Assembly: GCF_014268585.2 (NCBI RefSeq)
Contig: NZ_CP077092.1
Coordinates: 2,542,001-2,606,000 of the forward strand
DNA length: 64,000 bases
Direction: 5' to 3'
Source: Pseudomonas iranensis
GTDB taxonomy: Bacteria; Pseudomonadota; Gammaproteobacteria; Pseudomonadales; Pseudomonadaceae
Of the stretch, positions 29,009-40,593 are shown in pieces. The notes under the pieces are model-generated. The model ran no database searches, was not told the origin of the DNA, and was given only the letters and a program-made list of their open reading frames with translations. How positions within the stretch are numbered: the first letter of the stretch is position 1; each line of letters starts with the position of its first letter. The position numbers and the translations under genes were made by a program.

Positions 29009-29874
29009 GTGCGGTAGCGGTATTGCGCCTGCCGTTGGCGGTGGATTTGAGCGGTTTTGTCAAACTGCTGCAACGCATGCAAGTGCCCCATCGGGTCAGC
29101 GAAGAGGCGGGCGAGCAGGTGCTGTGGGCGCCGGAGGAAATCAGCGAGGACGTGCGTTCGTTGTACGAGCGCTTCCCGGCCGGCGACCCGGATCAGCAAC
29201 TGGACATTCCCGTGGGCCAGACCTTTAAACGGCCGGGTTTTGCCGAACAGTTGAAACACGCCAGGGCGACCGGGTTGATTCTGTTGTTGAGCCTGATCGT
29301 TGGCGGTCTGACTTTCCTCGGCGAAAACCTTGAGACCCTGCGCTGGCTGACCTTCCTCGATTTTCGCGTGATCGGCGAGTACATCCACTTCACGCCGCTG
29401 GCCGACAGCCTCGCGGCAGGGCAGTGGTGGCGGCTGGTCACGCCGATGCTGATCCATTTCGGCATCCTCCATCTGGCCATGAACGGCATGTGGTACTGGG
29501 AGCTGGGGCGGCGTATCGAGTCGCGCCAGGGCAGCATCAACCTGATCGGCCTGACGCTGCTGTTCAGTCTGGTGTCCAACTACGCGCAGTTCGTCTGGAG
29601 CGGCCCGAGCCTGTTTGGTGGGTTGTCCGGCGTGCTTTATGGCTTGCTCGGGCATTGCTGGATTTTCCAGCTGCTGGCGCCGAACCCGGCCTATCGCCTG
29701 CCGCGCGGCGTGCTGGTGATGATGCTGGTGTGGCTGGTGGTGTGCATGTCCGGGCTGATCTCGCTGATCGGTTTCGGCCAGATCGCCAACGCCGCGCACC
29801 TGAGCGGGTTACTCATCGGATGCTTCACCGGTTTGTTGGGCGGTATGTATAACCGCCGTAAACTGGCCGTCTAA
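29005..29874 (+). CDS. Rhomboid-family intramembrane serine protease
   Basis: A 289-residue GlpG-like membrane protease. About 80 cytosolic residues precede six membrane helices. The catalytic serine is in GGLSGVLYG near residue 208, and the His is in NAAHLSG near residue 263. HLAMNGMWYWELG near 162-174 is the helix-2 motif with conserved Asn and Trp. It cleaves single-pass membrane proteins. The start overlaps the metallophosphatase stop by four bases, so it is part of the nadK operon. Confidence 0.94.
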   Translation: MSAVAVLRLPLAVDLSGFVKLLQRMQVPHRVSEEAGEQVLWAPEEISEDVRSLYERFPAGDPDQQLDIPVGQTFKRPGFAEQLKHARATGLILLLSLIVGGLTFLGENLETLRWLTFLDFRVIGEYIHFTPLADSLAAGQWWRLVTPMLIHFGILHLAMNGMWYWELGRRIESRQGSINLIGLTLLFSLVSNYAQFVWSGPSLFGGLSGVLYGLLGHCWIFQLLAPNPAYRLPRGVLVMMLVWLVVCMSGLISLIGFGQIANAAHLSGLLIGCFTGLLGGMYNRRKLAV

Positions 29875-29909
29875 CATTTTTTGTTTCAGCAAAGAGCACG
29901 GAGACCCTG

Positions 29910-30170
29910 ATGTCCTCTTTCAACGACATGATCAGCAACATCACCCCGGACATCTACGAAAGCCTGAAACTGGCCGTGGAAATCGGCAAATGGTCCGACG
30001 GCAACAAACTCACTGCCGAACAGCGCGAGCTGTCGTTGCAGGCGATGATTGCCTGGGAAATCCAGAACCTGCCTGAAGACCAGCGCACCGGTTACATGGG
30101 CCCGCAAGAATGTGCGTCGAAGTCGATCGAAGTGCCGAACATCCTGTTCAAGTCGGATGCCATCCATTGA
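29910..30170 (+). CDS. DUF1315 (YeaC) family protein
   Basis: An 86-residue small protein of the YeaC/DUF1315 family. It has FNDMISNITPDIYESLKLAVEIGKW at the start and LSLQAMIAWEIQNLPEDQRTGYM in the middle. It has no signal peptide and is probably helical. The function is unknown. It lies 35 bases after the rhomboid gene and its stop overlaps the putative TTG start of the next gene, so it sits in the same transcript. Confidence 0.9.
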   Translation: MSSFNDMISNITPDIYESLKLAVEIGKWSDGNKLTAEQRELSLQAMIAWEIQNLPEDQRTGYMGPQECASKSIEVPNILFKSDAIH

Positions 30171-30997
30171 TCGAGATTGGCCGCGGTGCAATCAGCAAAA
30201 TGTCGGCGCGCCTGGACGGGTCGAACGTGCAATACGCGTTTCGTCTGGATGACGTCGAGGTGCCGGTCAATCCGTTGATCGGCAGCACGTTGCGTCTGGA
30301 ATTTTTGGGGGCGATCCACTGCACCCATTGCGGGCGCAAGACCAAAACCAGTTTCAGTCAGGGTTATTGCTACCCGTGCATGACCAAACTGGCGCAGTGC
30401 GACCTGTGCATCATGAGTCCGGAGCGTTGCCACTTCGACGCCGGCACCTGCCGCGATCCGGAGTGGGGCGAGAAATTCTGCATGACTGACCATGTGGTTT
30501 ACCTGGCCAATTCGTCAGGCATCAAGGTTGGCATCACCCGTGCTACGCAGTTGCCGACCCGCTGGCTCGACCAGGGCGCGAGTCAAGCCTTGCCAATCAT
30601 GCGTGTGTCGACACGCCAGCAATCGGGCTTTGTCGAGGACCTGTTCCGCAGCCAGGTGGCGGACAAAACCAACTGGCGCGCCCTGCTCAAAGGTGATGCG
30701 GCGGCGGTGGATCTGGCGCAGGTGCGCGATCAGTTGTTCGAAAGCTGCGCCGAAGGCCTGCAAGGGTTGCAGGAGCGATTCGGCCTACAGGCGATTCAGA
30801 CGATTGCCGATGTCGAACCGCTGGAAATCCGCTATCCCGTCGAGCAATACCCGGCGAAAATCGTCAGCTTCAACCTGGACAAGAACCCGATTGCCGAAGG
30901 CACGCTGCTGGGGATCAAGGGTCAGTACCTGATCTTCGACACCGGCGTGATCAACATTCGTAAATACACGGCGTACCAGCTCGCCGTGCATCAATAA
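30167..30997 (+). CDS. DUF2797 zinc-ribbon protein with a GIY-YIG-like core
   Basis: A 276-residue DUF2797 protein. The start is TTG at 30167, overlapping the previous stop (TTGA); ATG 30200 is an alternative. The N-terminal part has Cys pairs CTHC, CYPC and CDLC, plus C-F-x-C-like ligands later, consistent with zinc binding (residues about 47-100). The segment from HVVYLANSSGIKVGI to RWLDQGA, near residues 107-135, has the spacing of a GIY-YIG endonuclease core. The rest is helical. No experimental role is known to me. The gene lies between yeaC and pepN. Confidence 0.85.
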   Translation: MIEIGRGAISKMSARLDGSNVQYAFRLDDVEVPVNPLIGSTLRLEFLGAIHCTHCGRKTKTSFSQGYCYPCMTKLAQCDLCIMSPERCHFDAGTCRDPEWGEKFCMTDHVVYLANSSGIKVGITRATQLPTRWLDQGASQALPIMRVSTRQQSGFVEDLFRSQVADKTNWRALLKGDAAAVDLAQVRDQLFESCAEGLQGLQERFGLQAIQTIADVEPLEIRYPVEQYPAKIVSFNLDKNPIAEGTLLGIKGQYLIFDTGVINIRKYTAYQLAVHQ

Positions 30998-31007
30998 GGA
31001 TTCCCGC

Positions 31008-33665
31008 ATGCGCACCGAACAACCGAAGATGATCTATCTCAAGGACTATCAGGCGCCCGAGTACCTGATTGACGAAACCCACCTGACCTTCGAGTTGTTC
31101 GAGGACCACAGCCTGGTTCACGCGCAACTGGTGATGCGCCGCAACCCGGAGCGCGGCGCCGGCCTGCCGCCGCTGGTGCTCGACGGCCAGCAACTCGAGC
31201 TGCTGTCGGTGACGCTGGCGGACCAGGAGCTGAGCGCCGCTGACTATCAAGTCTCCGACAGCCACCTGACTCTGCAGCCAACCAGTGAAACCTTCACCCT
31301 CGACACCAGCGTGCGCATCCACCCGGAAACCAATACCGCGCTGGAAGGCCTGTACAAGTCCGGCACGATGTTCTGCACCCAGTGCGAGGCCGAAGGCTTT
31401 CGCAAGATCACCTATTACCTCGACCGCCCGGATGTGATGAGCAAGTTCACCACCACCGTCGTGGCCGAACAGCACAGCTACCCGGTGTTGCTCTCCAACG
31501 GTAACCCGATCGCTTCCGGCCCCGGCGAAGACGGCCGGCACTGGGCGACTTGGGAAGACCCGTTCAAGAAACCGGCGTACCTGTTTGCGCTGGTCGCCGG
31601 TGATCTGTGGTGCGTCGAAGACACCTTCACCACCATGAGCCAGCGCAATGTCGCGCTGCGCATTTATGTCGAGCCGGAAAACATCGACAAGTGCCAGCAC
31701 GCGATGAACAGCCTGAAGAAGTCCATGCGCTGGGACGAAGAGGTCTACGGTCGCGAGTACGATCTGGACATCTTCATGATCGTCGCGGTCAACGATTTCA
31801 ACATGGGCGCGATGGAGAACAAGGGCCTCAACATCTTCAACTCCAGCGCCGTGCTGGCCCGTGCCGAAACCGCCACCGACGCCGCGCACCAGCGGGTCGA
31901 GGCGATCGTCGCCCACGAATACTTCCACAACTGGTCGGGCAACCGCGTGACCTGCCGCGACTGGTTCCAGCTGTCGCTCAAGGAAGGTTTCACGGTATTC
32001 CGCGATGCCGGTTTCTCCTCGGACATGAACTCGGCGACGGTCAAGCGCATTCAGGACGTGGCGTACCTGCGTACCCACCAGTTCGCCGAAGATGCAGGTC
32101 CCATGGCCCACGCCGTGCGCCCGGACAGCTTCATCGAGATTTCCAACTTCTACACCTTGACCGTGTACGAAAAGGGCTCGGAAGTGGTCGGCATGATCCA
32201 CACCTTGCTGGGCGCCGAAGGCTTCCGCAAGGGCAGCGATCTGTACTTCCAACGCCACGACGGCCAGGCCGTGACCTGCGACGACTTCGTCAAGGCCATG
32301 GAAGATGCCAATGGCGTTGATCTCAGCCAGTTCAAACGCTGGTACAGCCAGGCCGGCACACCGCGTCTGGCCGTCAGCGAGTCCTACGACGCTGCGGCGA
32401 AAACCTACAACCTGACCTTCCGCCAGAGCTGCCCGCCGACCCCGGACAAGGTAGAAAAACTGCCGTTCGTGATTCCGGTCGAGCTCGGGCTGCTTGATAG
32501 CCAGGGCAACGAAATCGCCCTGCGTCTGGCCGGCGAAGCTTCAGCACAAGGCACCACTCGGGTGATCTCGGTGACCGAAGCCGAGCAGACCTTCACTTTC
32601 GTCGACATCAACGCACAGCCGTTGCCGTCGCTGCTGCGCGGCTTCTCGGCGCCAGTGAAATTGAGCTTCCCGTACAACCGCGATCAACTGATGTTCCTGA
32701 TGCAGCACGACAGCGACGGCTTCAACCGCTGGGATGCCGGTCAGCAACTTTCGGTGCAAGTGCTTCAAGAGTTGATCGGCCAACATCAGAAAGGCGAGAG
32801 CCTGAAGCTCGATCCGCGTTTGGTGTCGGCGCTGCGCACGGTGCTGTCCGACGAGTCGCTGGATCAGGCGATGGTTGCCGAAATGCTCTCGCTGCCGGGT
32901 GAGGCCTATCTCACCGAGATCAGCGAAGTGGCTAACGTCGAGGCGATTCATGTCGCTCGCGAGTTCGCCCGCAAGCAACTCGCCGAAGGCTTGTTCGAAG
33001 CGCTGTGGCTGCGTTATCAGGCCAACCGCGATCTGTCGAAAAAGACTCCGTACGTGGCCGAGGCAGAGCACTTCGCTCGTCGCGCCTTGCAGAACATTGC
33101 CCTGTCGTACCTGATGCTCAGCGGCAAGCCGGAAGTGCTGGCGGCGGCGCTGGAGCAGTTCGAGACCGCCGACAACATGACCGAGCGCTTGACTGCGCTG
33201 GCGGTGCTGGTCAACTCGCCGTTCGAAGAACAGAAGGCTTTGGCTTTGGCCAGCTTCGCCGAGCACTTCAAGGACAATCCGCTGGTCATGGATCAGTGGT
33301 TCAGCGTGCAGGCCGGCAGCACCTTGCCGGGCGGTTTGGAGCGGGTGAAGGCGTTGATGCAGCACCCGGCGTTCAACATCAAGAACCCGAACAAGGTGCG
33401 GGCGCTGATCGGCGCGTTCGCCGGGCAGAACCTGATCAACTTCCACGCGGCGGACGGTTCCGGTTATCGCTTCCTTGCCGATCTGGTGATCGAACTGAAC
33501 GGCTTCAACCCACAGATCGCCTCGCGCCAACTGGCCCCGCTGACCCGCTGGCGCAAATACGACAGCGCGCGTCAGGCGTTGATGAAGGCTGAGCTGGAGC
33601 GGATTCTGGCGTCGGGGTCGCTGTCCAGTGATGTGTATGAAGTGGTAAGCAAAAGCCTCGCGTAA
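31008..33665 (+). CDS. pepN: Aminopeptidase N
   Basis: An 885-residue M1-family zinc aminopeptidase. It removes N-terminal residues from peptides in the cytoplasm. The zinc motif HEYFH is at residues 303-307 and the third ligand Glu is residue 326 in SLKEGF. The exopeptidase motif GAMEN precedes it, in NMGAMENKGLN near residues 266-276. The protein has the four-domain length expected of proteobacterial PepN. It starts ten bases after the DUF2797 stop. REP-like and MITE-like sequence follows it. Confidence 0.97.
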   Translation: MRTEQPKMIYLKDYQAPEYLIDETHLTFELFEDHSLVHAQLVMRRNPERGAGLPPLVLDGQQLELLSVTLADQELSAADYQVSDSHLTLQPTSETFTLDTSVRIHPETNTALEGLYKSGTMFCTQCEAEGFRKITYYLDRPDVMSKFTTTVVAEQHSYPVLLSNGNPIASGPGEDGRHWATWEDPFKKPAYLFALVAGDLWCVEDTFTTMSQRNVALRIYVEPENIDKCQHAMNSLKKSMRWDEEVYGREYDLDIFMIVAVNDFNMGAMENKGLNIFNSSAVLARAETATDAAHQRVEAIVAHEYFHNWSGNRVTCRDWFQLSLKEGFTVFRDAGFSSDMNSATVKRIQDVAYLRTHQFAEDAGPMAHAVRPDSFIEISNFYTLTVYEKGSEVVGMIHTLLGAEGFRKGSDLYFQRHDGQAVTCDDFVKAMEDANGVDLSQFKRWYSQAGTPRLAVSESYDAAAKTYNLTFRQSCPPTPDKVEKLPFVIPVELGLLDSQGNEIALRLAGEASAQGTTRVISVTEAEQTFTFVDINAQPLPSLLRGFSAPVKLSFPYNRDQLMFLMQHDSDGFNRWDAGQQLSVQVLQELIGQHQKGESLKLDPRLVSALRTVLSDESLDQAMVAEMLSLPGEAYLTEISEVANVEAIHVAREFARKQLAEGLFEALWLRYQANRDLSKKTPYVAEAEHFARRALQNIALSYLMLSGKPEVLAAALEQFETADNMTERLTALAVLVNSPFEEQKALALASFAEHFKDNPLVMDQWFSVQAGSTLPGGLERVKALMQHPAFNIKNPNKVRALIGAFAGQNLINFHAADGSGYRFLADLVIELNGFNPQIASRQLAPLTRWRKYDSARQALMKAELERILASGSLSSDVYEVVSKSLA

Positions 33666-33671
33666 CCCGAT

Positions 33672-33720
33672 CCTGTAGGAGCTGTCGAGTGGAACGAGGC
33701 TGCGATCTTTTGATTTTGAT
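33672..33720. repeat. Short palindromic repeat of the GATCGCAGCCT family
   Basis: CTGTAGGAGCTGTCGAGTGG and GAGGCTGCGATCTTTTGAT, in the opposite orientation to the element at 21717. It lies in the gap after pepN. Confidence 0.55.
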
Positions 33721-33753
33721 GATCATAAAGGTCCGTATTCCAGCTTCCGACCG

Positions 33754-33912
33754 CCCCTCACCCTAACCCTCTCCCAGAGGGAGAGGGGACTGACCGAGGT
33801 GAATATTCGAGTTACACCGACCTGAAATTCTGGCATCGAACTAAGGTCTTGAAACCAACAGAAATCGGCTCCCTTTCCGCCTCTCCCATTGGGAGAGGGC
33901 TGGGGTGAGGGG
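33754..33912. repeat. MITE-like element, copy C
   Basis: A 159-base element with inverted ends of CCCCTCACCCTAACCCTCTC and GAGAGGGCTGGGGTGAGGGG. The inner part shares GACTG at the left and GAAATCGGCTCCCTTTCC at the right with copies A and B, but the middle is diverged. It lies between pepN and the katG terminator. Confidence 0.8.
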
Positions 33913-33943
33913 CTGGTTATCTCCAGCACCACATAATCCCAAG

Positions 33944-33976
33944 TAAAAAAAATGCCGCTCAACGAGCGGCATTTTC
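33944..33976 (-). terminator. Terminator after katG
   Basis: Stem AATGCCGCTC AAC GAGCGGCATT, followed on the minus strand by a run of eight T. It lies about 20 bases after the katG stop. The plus strand has ATTTTC, weaker for pepN. Confidence 0.9.
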
Positions 33977-33993
33977 ATTTGCACAAGAAACAA

Positions 33994-36348
<2,355 letters not shown>

Positions 36349-36445
36349 CTAATAGGCGCGGTATTGGTCGGTGATAGCCAGACTCTTTTACTGCCTCCGC
36401 TGTCGCTATGAATAACAGCGCTTTTACTTCGAATGGGTCTTAAAG

Positions 36446-36463
36446 ACTGTCAGTTCTGACAGT
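36446..36463. promoter_or_regulatory. Perfect palindrome, candidate operator
   Basis: ACTGTCAG-TT-CTGACAGT, an 18-base perfect inverted repeat with a two-base centre, too tight for a good RNA hairpin. It lies 75 bases before the orphan gene at 36538 and 176 bases before katG. A half-site-like GGTCAG follows directly. No regulator can be named. Confidence 0.45.
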
Positions 36464-36537
36464 GGTCAGTGTTGAGCGATGACAATAAATTGCAGTCAAT
36501 GCGAAGCGGTCTTAATCACCTATAAGGGAATAGCGAC

Positions 36538-36930
36538 ATGTCTCAGAAAACAGCAAGTGATTATCTGAAAAAACCAAATGCGTCCGGTAACTTTGTCGCG
36601 TCTGAAAATGGGAAAGAATTTCTCCGTGGTAATTCATTTGTTTTCCATGATGCAAATACGGAATTTGTAATTATCGGAAACGACGGTAACAAGCACTGGG
36701 TCGCTTTTTCTGTTCCGACCTCTCTCGAAGGCGATGGGCCCCACACCGTTCCGTACCCATCAGGACAACTGACGTGGGACGTCGTTATCAGTGGCGAGTC
36801 CAAACCCATTCAATCCGGTTCGGTCACTGTAACTTTTGCCGACCATCGAAAATCTGTAAAAGGCACGGTCAGTTTGCTGTTGAAAAAAGAGGGGAGCGAA
36901 GTGACAGGCAATTTCAAACTTGATAGATGA
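36538..36930 (+). CDS. AT-rich orphan protein
   Basis: A 130-residue protein that I do not recognise. It looks beta-rich: alternating strands such as FVIIGNDGNKHWVAFSVP near residues 42-59 and SGSVTVTFADHRKSVKGTVSLLL near 95-117. There is no signal peptide and no cysteine. The ribosome site AAGGGA lies upstream of ATG. The base composition is clearly more AT-rich than its neighbours, with codons such as AAA, AAT and TTT, which suggests acquisition by transfer. It stands alone between katG and the LTA-synthase-like gene. Confidence 0.75.
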   Translation: MSQKTASDYLKKPNASGNFVASENGKEFLRGNSFVFHDANTEFVIIGNDGNKHWVAFSVPTSLEGDGPHTVPYPSGQLTWDVVISGESKPIQSGSVTVTFADHRKSVKGTVSLLLKKEGSEVTGNFKLDR

Positions 36931-37005
36931 AACATCAGTAGGTTGGAGCTGCCAGAAGTCGGGTAGCTGACGGCTCCAACCATTTCTCCTTCGACAAGTA
37001 AGACT

Positions 37006-39216
37006 TCAACTCGATTGCGCGGTATCGTCCTCGGGCACTTCATCAAGTATTTCATCCTGCCCCGGCAGTTCAGTGATCACGCTGAAGTCCGAGACCTCAA
37101 CCGCGCCATTGCCATACCCCAGCAAATGAAACGAGAACGCTTTGCGCGGCTGCGGGTTTTCAAAGCTGAAATCCATCTCCAGCGGCTGGTCCGCCGTGGC
37201 GATCATTTCTGCTGGCAGGCCCAGTTGCACGTCCTGTTCAAATTCCTTGGCCTTGAGCTGAATGTACGCCGCCTGCTGCGGATCGACCGAGCGCACGGTC
37301 AGGCGCACGCGGGTGTGCGAGCCTTTGGGCATTTCCAGGTATTGCGCGCCGATCAGGTTGTCGGCCCAGTCATCCTTGATCTGCGCTTGCAGAGGGATGA
37401 TGTTGTTGCTGCCGAACTGGTAGCGATGATTGAGTGGTGTGCGCAGCAGGGACAGGTCCAGCGCATCGGCGCGCGCGGCGATCTGCCGGGCCGGATGGCC
37501 GCTGTAGGTGCCTTTGTAGGTGGCGCTTTCGGCGATGAAGCCGGTGCTTTGGTAGTAGCGGCAGCGGCGCGGCAGGTCGCATTCGGAGAAGATGCCCTGG
37601 CCGTCGTGGTAGCGCAGCTTGCCGTTGGTGAACGACATGATTTCTCGCCCGGAATCGTAGTCGCGAAACAGCGAGCGGCCGCTCAGCGCAGTCGGCACCG
37701 GCAGGTCGAAATAGTCGAGGATCGAGGTGCTCAGATCGACGTGGCCGTAGACCCCGGCATTCAGACGCGGCAGTTGCGCCTGCTCCGGTGCCAGCGTCAG
37801 GTTGAAACCCCACGAGGAGGCCAGTCGCACACCGTCGATGCCGTGGGATTCATCCGAGGTGATCACTACCAGCGTGTCCTTGAGAACGCCCTGGCGCTCA
37901 AGTCCGGCAAGAAACTGATCCAGCGCATCGTCGAGATAACCGACGGCAGCCTGCTTGGGCGTCTCATAACGCTGCAGATAATCCTCCGGTGCCGAGTAGG
38001 GCTGATGGGTGCCGACCGTCAGCAGCGTGAGCATCCACGGCTGTTTTTGCTTCTTCAGTTGGCCGACGTAATCCAGCGCACCTTCGAAAAACGCCTTGTC
38101 GTCCTTGCCCCAGGGGAATTCCAAATAGTTGCTGTTGCTGAACCATTCCAGACCATGGGTCGCATCGAAACCGATGTGCGGCATGATCTTGTCTTTGGCC
38201 ATGAAGCGCAGGCCGGCGCCCTGCAAATAATGAGTGCTGAAGCCGTGCTCGCGTAGTTGCGCCGGCAGGCAGGCCTGATTGCGCTCGTTGAGGGTGAGCA
38301 TTTCCACGCCTTTGGGCGTGCCGTTGTTGAGCTTGTCGTAGTCACCGCAGAGCATGGCATACAGACCGCGAATGGTCTGATGGGTGTGCAGCACGTAGTC
38401 CGGGGTGTTCATGCCGCGCTCGGCCCAGCGGCTGAGGTTGGGCATCAGGTCTTCCTGATAATGACTGCCGATCGCCTCACGGTTGGCGCGGATGTAGGCG
38501 CCGGGGATGCCTTCGAGCGCGATGATCAATACATTGCGCGCCTGGCCCGGCGCGGCGAGCAGCTTCTGGCCATTGAGGTCGACGTCGGTGAGCCCGGCCA
38601 TCGCCGGTGCGGGTTCCTCAAGGTCACCGTCGAGCCATTCCTCGGCCTGGATCTGCAGGTCGGCGACTTCACTGGCAAGCAACTGATGCGGCAGGTTGTA
38701 CAGGCGCCAGGCGTCGCCGTCATTCGGCCACAGGTTTAGCGCGCCCCATTGCGCGGCGAACAAAGCGATCGGCGCGGCCCACGCAGCGCGCGGCAACGCC
38801 GGACGAGCCAGACCGCGCCCCATAAATTGGGCCAGCAGCCAGAAAACCAAAGCACCCAGCAAAGCCATGGCCAGGGCAGGGTGCGCAAGTCCGCCGCCAG
38901 TGGAGTTTTCGACGAATTGCGGGTCGATCAGATAGTGAATATCCGAAGGCGTCGGCAGGCGGCCGACGGCGCTGACCAATTCTGCCGTGGCGATCGCCAG
39001 CAGCGCCCAGAACATCAGCACCGGCAAGGCCAGCCACCATGCGCGGCGATGCAGCGTTACCACCAGCAAACTGCCCACGGCCAGATCCGACAAAAAGCCC
39101 AGCGGTGTCGACCAGCCCAACGCTGCACGCAGGCACACCGGCACGACCAATACCAGAACGATGAGAGAAAAAAGACGGGCATTCGGCCGCCGCAGCCAAT
39201 TGAAAAGAGCGCTCAC
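37006..39216 (-). CDS. LTA synthase family (sulfatase-fold) membrane enzyme
   Basis: A 736-residue inner-membrane protein. About five N-terminal helices (residues about 15-160) are followed by a large periplasmic alkaline-phosphatase-fold domain. Motifs there include IIALEGIPG (metal Glu, near 233), HTHQTIRGLYAMLCG with the likely Thr nucleophile near 283, VGTHQPYS near 410 and TSDESHG near 460 (Asp and His ligands). In Gram-negative bacteria this family moves phosphoglycerol or phosphoethanolamine groups onto glycans or lipids. The acceptor is unknown here. The C-terminal 200 residues form a beta-rich tail not typical of LtaS. The gene stands alone. Confidence 0.88.
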   Translation of the reverse strand: MSALFNWLRRPNARLFSLIVLVLVVPVCLRAALGWSTPLGFLSDLAVGSLLVVTLHRRAWWLALPVLMFWALLAIATAELVSAVGRLPTPSDIHYLIDPQFVENSTGGGLAHPALAMALLGALVFWLLAQFMGRGLARPALPRAAWAAPIALFAAQWGALNLWPNDGDAWRLYNLPHQLLASEVADLQIQAEEWLDGDLEEPAPAMAGLTDVDLNGQKLLAAPGQARNVLIIALEGIPGAYIRANREAIGSHYQEDLMPNLSRWAERGMNTPDYVLHTHQTIRGLYAMLCGDYDKLNNGTPKGVEMLTLNERNQACLPAQLREHGFSTHYLQGAGLRFMAKDKIMPHIGFDATHGLEWFSNSNYLEFPWGKDDKAFFEGALDYVGQLKKQKQPWMLTLLTVGTHQPYSAPEDYLQRYETPKQAAVGYLDDALDQFLAGLERQGVLKDTLVVITSDESHGIDGVRLASSWGFNLTLAPEQAQLPRLNAGVYGHVDLSTSILDYFDLPVPTALSGRSLFRDYDSGREIMSFTNGKLRYHDGQGIFSECDLPRRCRYYQSTGFIAESATYKGTYSGHPARQIAARADALDLSLLRTPLNHRYQFGSNNIIPLQAQIKDDWADNLIGAQYLEMPKGSHTRVRLTVRSVDPQQAAYIQLKAKEFEQDVQLGLPAEMIATADQPLEMDFSFENPQPRKAFSFHLLGYGNGAVEVSDFSVITELPGQDEILDEVPEDDTAQSS

Positions 39217-39540
39217 AAAAAGGCCTGCTTGTCATCAAAGGGTCAAAAGAGTGTGGGTGATGATACCAAGGGCAGGAAGGCTGATCGGCTTTTTAAACCT
39301 GTGGTTTGCGATCATTGGAAAAGTGTGCGCACCAGCGCTCGCGCGCCTTCTGGCCGATGTGTGGCTTTTCAGCCAAGACAGTTTTTTGTTTCAGACTGTT
39401 GTAGGTACTCCGCTGCTCAAGAATTTACTCGGCAGGCATCAAACCGCACAGTGCTATCGATATGCAATAAAGGTATTTAATATCTATTTTTTATAGCTAT
39501 AAAGTCAGGCCTTTCAGCCCACCCATGCTGCGAGGTTGTC
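39217..39540. other. Gap before the ABC binding protein; AT-rich, with possible promoter
   Basis: The 324 bases between the two divergent genes hold no ORF I would support. The last hundred bases are AT-rich, with AATAAAGGTATTTAATATC, a run of T and an ATAGCTAT palindrome. This sort of stretch often precedes sulfur-starvation genes in Pseudomonas, but no defined box can be named. Confidence 0.4.
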
Positions 39541-40557
39541 ATGGCCACACCGTTCAAACGTTCTGCGCTGACTCTGTTGGCCGCAACTCTGGCAGCGGGC
39601 GCGCTGTTCAGCAGCGGCGCCCGGGCCGAGGGCAAAATCAGCATCGCCCAGCAATTCGGCATCGGTTACCTGATTCTCGACGTCGTGCGCGATCAACAAC
39701 TGATCGAGAAACACGGCAAGGCCCAGGGCCTGGAGATCAAGGTCGACTGGAACAGCATTTCCGGCGCCACGGCGATGAACGAGGCGCTGCTCACCGGTGC
39801 GCTGGACGTCGTCTCGGCCGGCGTGCCGCCGATGCTCACCGTGTGGGATCGCACCAAGGGCAAGCAGAACGTCAAAGCCATCGCCGCGCTGGGCTCGATG
39901 CCCAATTACCTGCTCACCAACAACCCGAACATCAAAACCCTCAAGGACTTCAGCGACAAGGATCGCATCGCCGTGCCAGCCGCAGGCGTAGGCTTCCAGT
40001 CTCGTACCCTGCAAATTGAAACCGCCAGGGAATTCGGTAATGACCAGTTCAAGAAGTTCGACAACATTTCGGTCAGTCTGCCGCACCCGGACGCCACCGC
40101 CGCGCTGATCGCCGGTGGCTCGGAAATCAACGCGCACTTCTCCAGCCCGCCGTTCCAGTACCAGGCACTGCAAAACCCCAACGTGCATAAAGTGCTCAGT
40201 TCCTACGACATCCTCGGCGGCCCGGCGACGTTCAACGTGCTCTACACCACTGAAAAATTCCACGACGAAAACCCGAAAACCTACAAGGCGTTCTACGACG
40301 CACTGGCGGAAGCGGAGAACATCATCAAAGCCGACAAACCCGCCGCCGCCCAGGCCTACATCCGTGTAGAGCAATCGAAACTGCCGCTGGCACTGGTCGA
40401 GCAAATCGTCAAAGACCCGGAAATCGACTTCACCGTCGTACCGCAACGCACATTCATCTACGCCGAGAAATTGCAGGAACTGGGCGTGCTGAAAAACAAG
40501 GCGGGGAGCTGGAAGGATTACTTCTTTGAAGAAGCGCATGGTGGTGCGGGGAGTTGA
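39541..40557 (+). CDS. Orphan ABC substrate-binding protein (SsuA/TauA/NMT1-like)
   Basis: A 338-residue periplasmic binding protein. The signal peptide is KRSALTLLAATLAAG with cleavage after ARA near residue 29. The domain that follows is of the nitrate/sulfonate/taurine type: KISIAQQFGIGYLI, ALDVVSAGVPPML and VPAAGVGFQSRTLQIETA. No permease or ATPase gene is beside it, so it may serve a transporter encoded elsewhere. The ligand is uncertain; aliphatic sulfonates are the likeliest group. The upstream region is AT-rich, which would suit starvation control. Confidence 0.88.
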   Translation: MATPFKRSALTLLAATLAAGALFSSGARAEGKISIAQQFGIGYLILDVVRDQQLIEKHGKAQGLEIKVDWNSISGATAMNEALLTGALDVVSAGVPPMLTVWDRTKGKQNVKAIAALGSMPNYLLTNNPNIKTLKDFSDKDRIAVPAAGVGFQSRTLQIETAREFGNDQFKKFDNISVSLPHPDATAALIAGGSEINAHFSSPPFQYQALQNPNVHKVLSSYDILGGPATFNVLYTTEKFHDENPKTYKAFYDALAEAENIIKADKPAAAQAYIRVEQSKLPLALVEQIVKDPEIDFTVVPQRTFIYAEKLQELGVLKNKAGSWKDYFFEEAHGGAGS

Positions 40558-40593
40558 TCGAACAGGGGCAACGTGTGTTGCCCCTTTTGCCAT

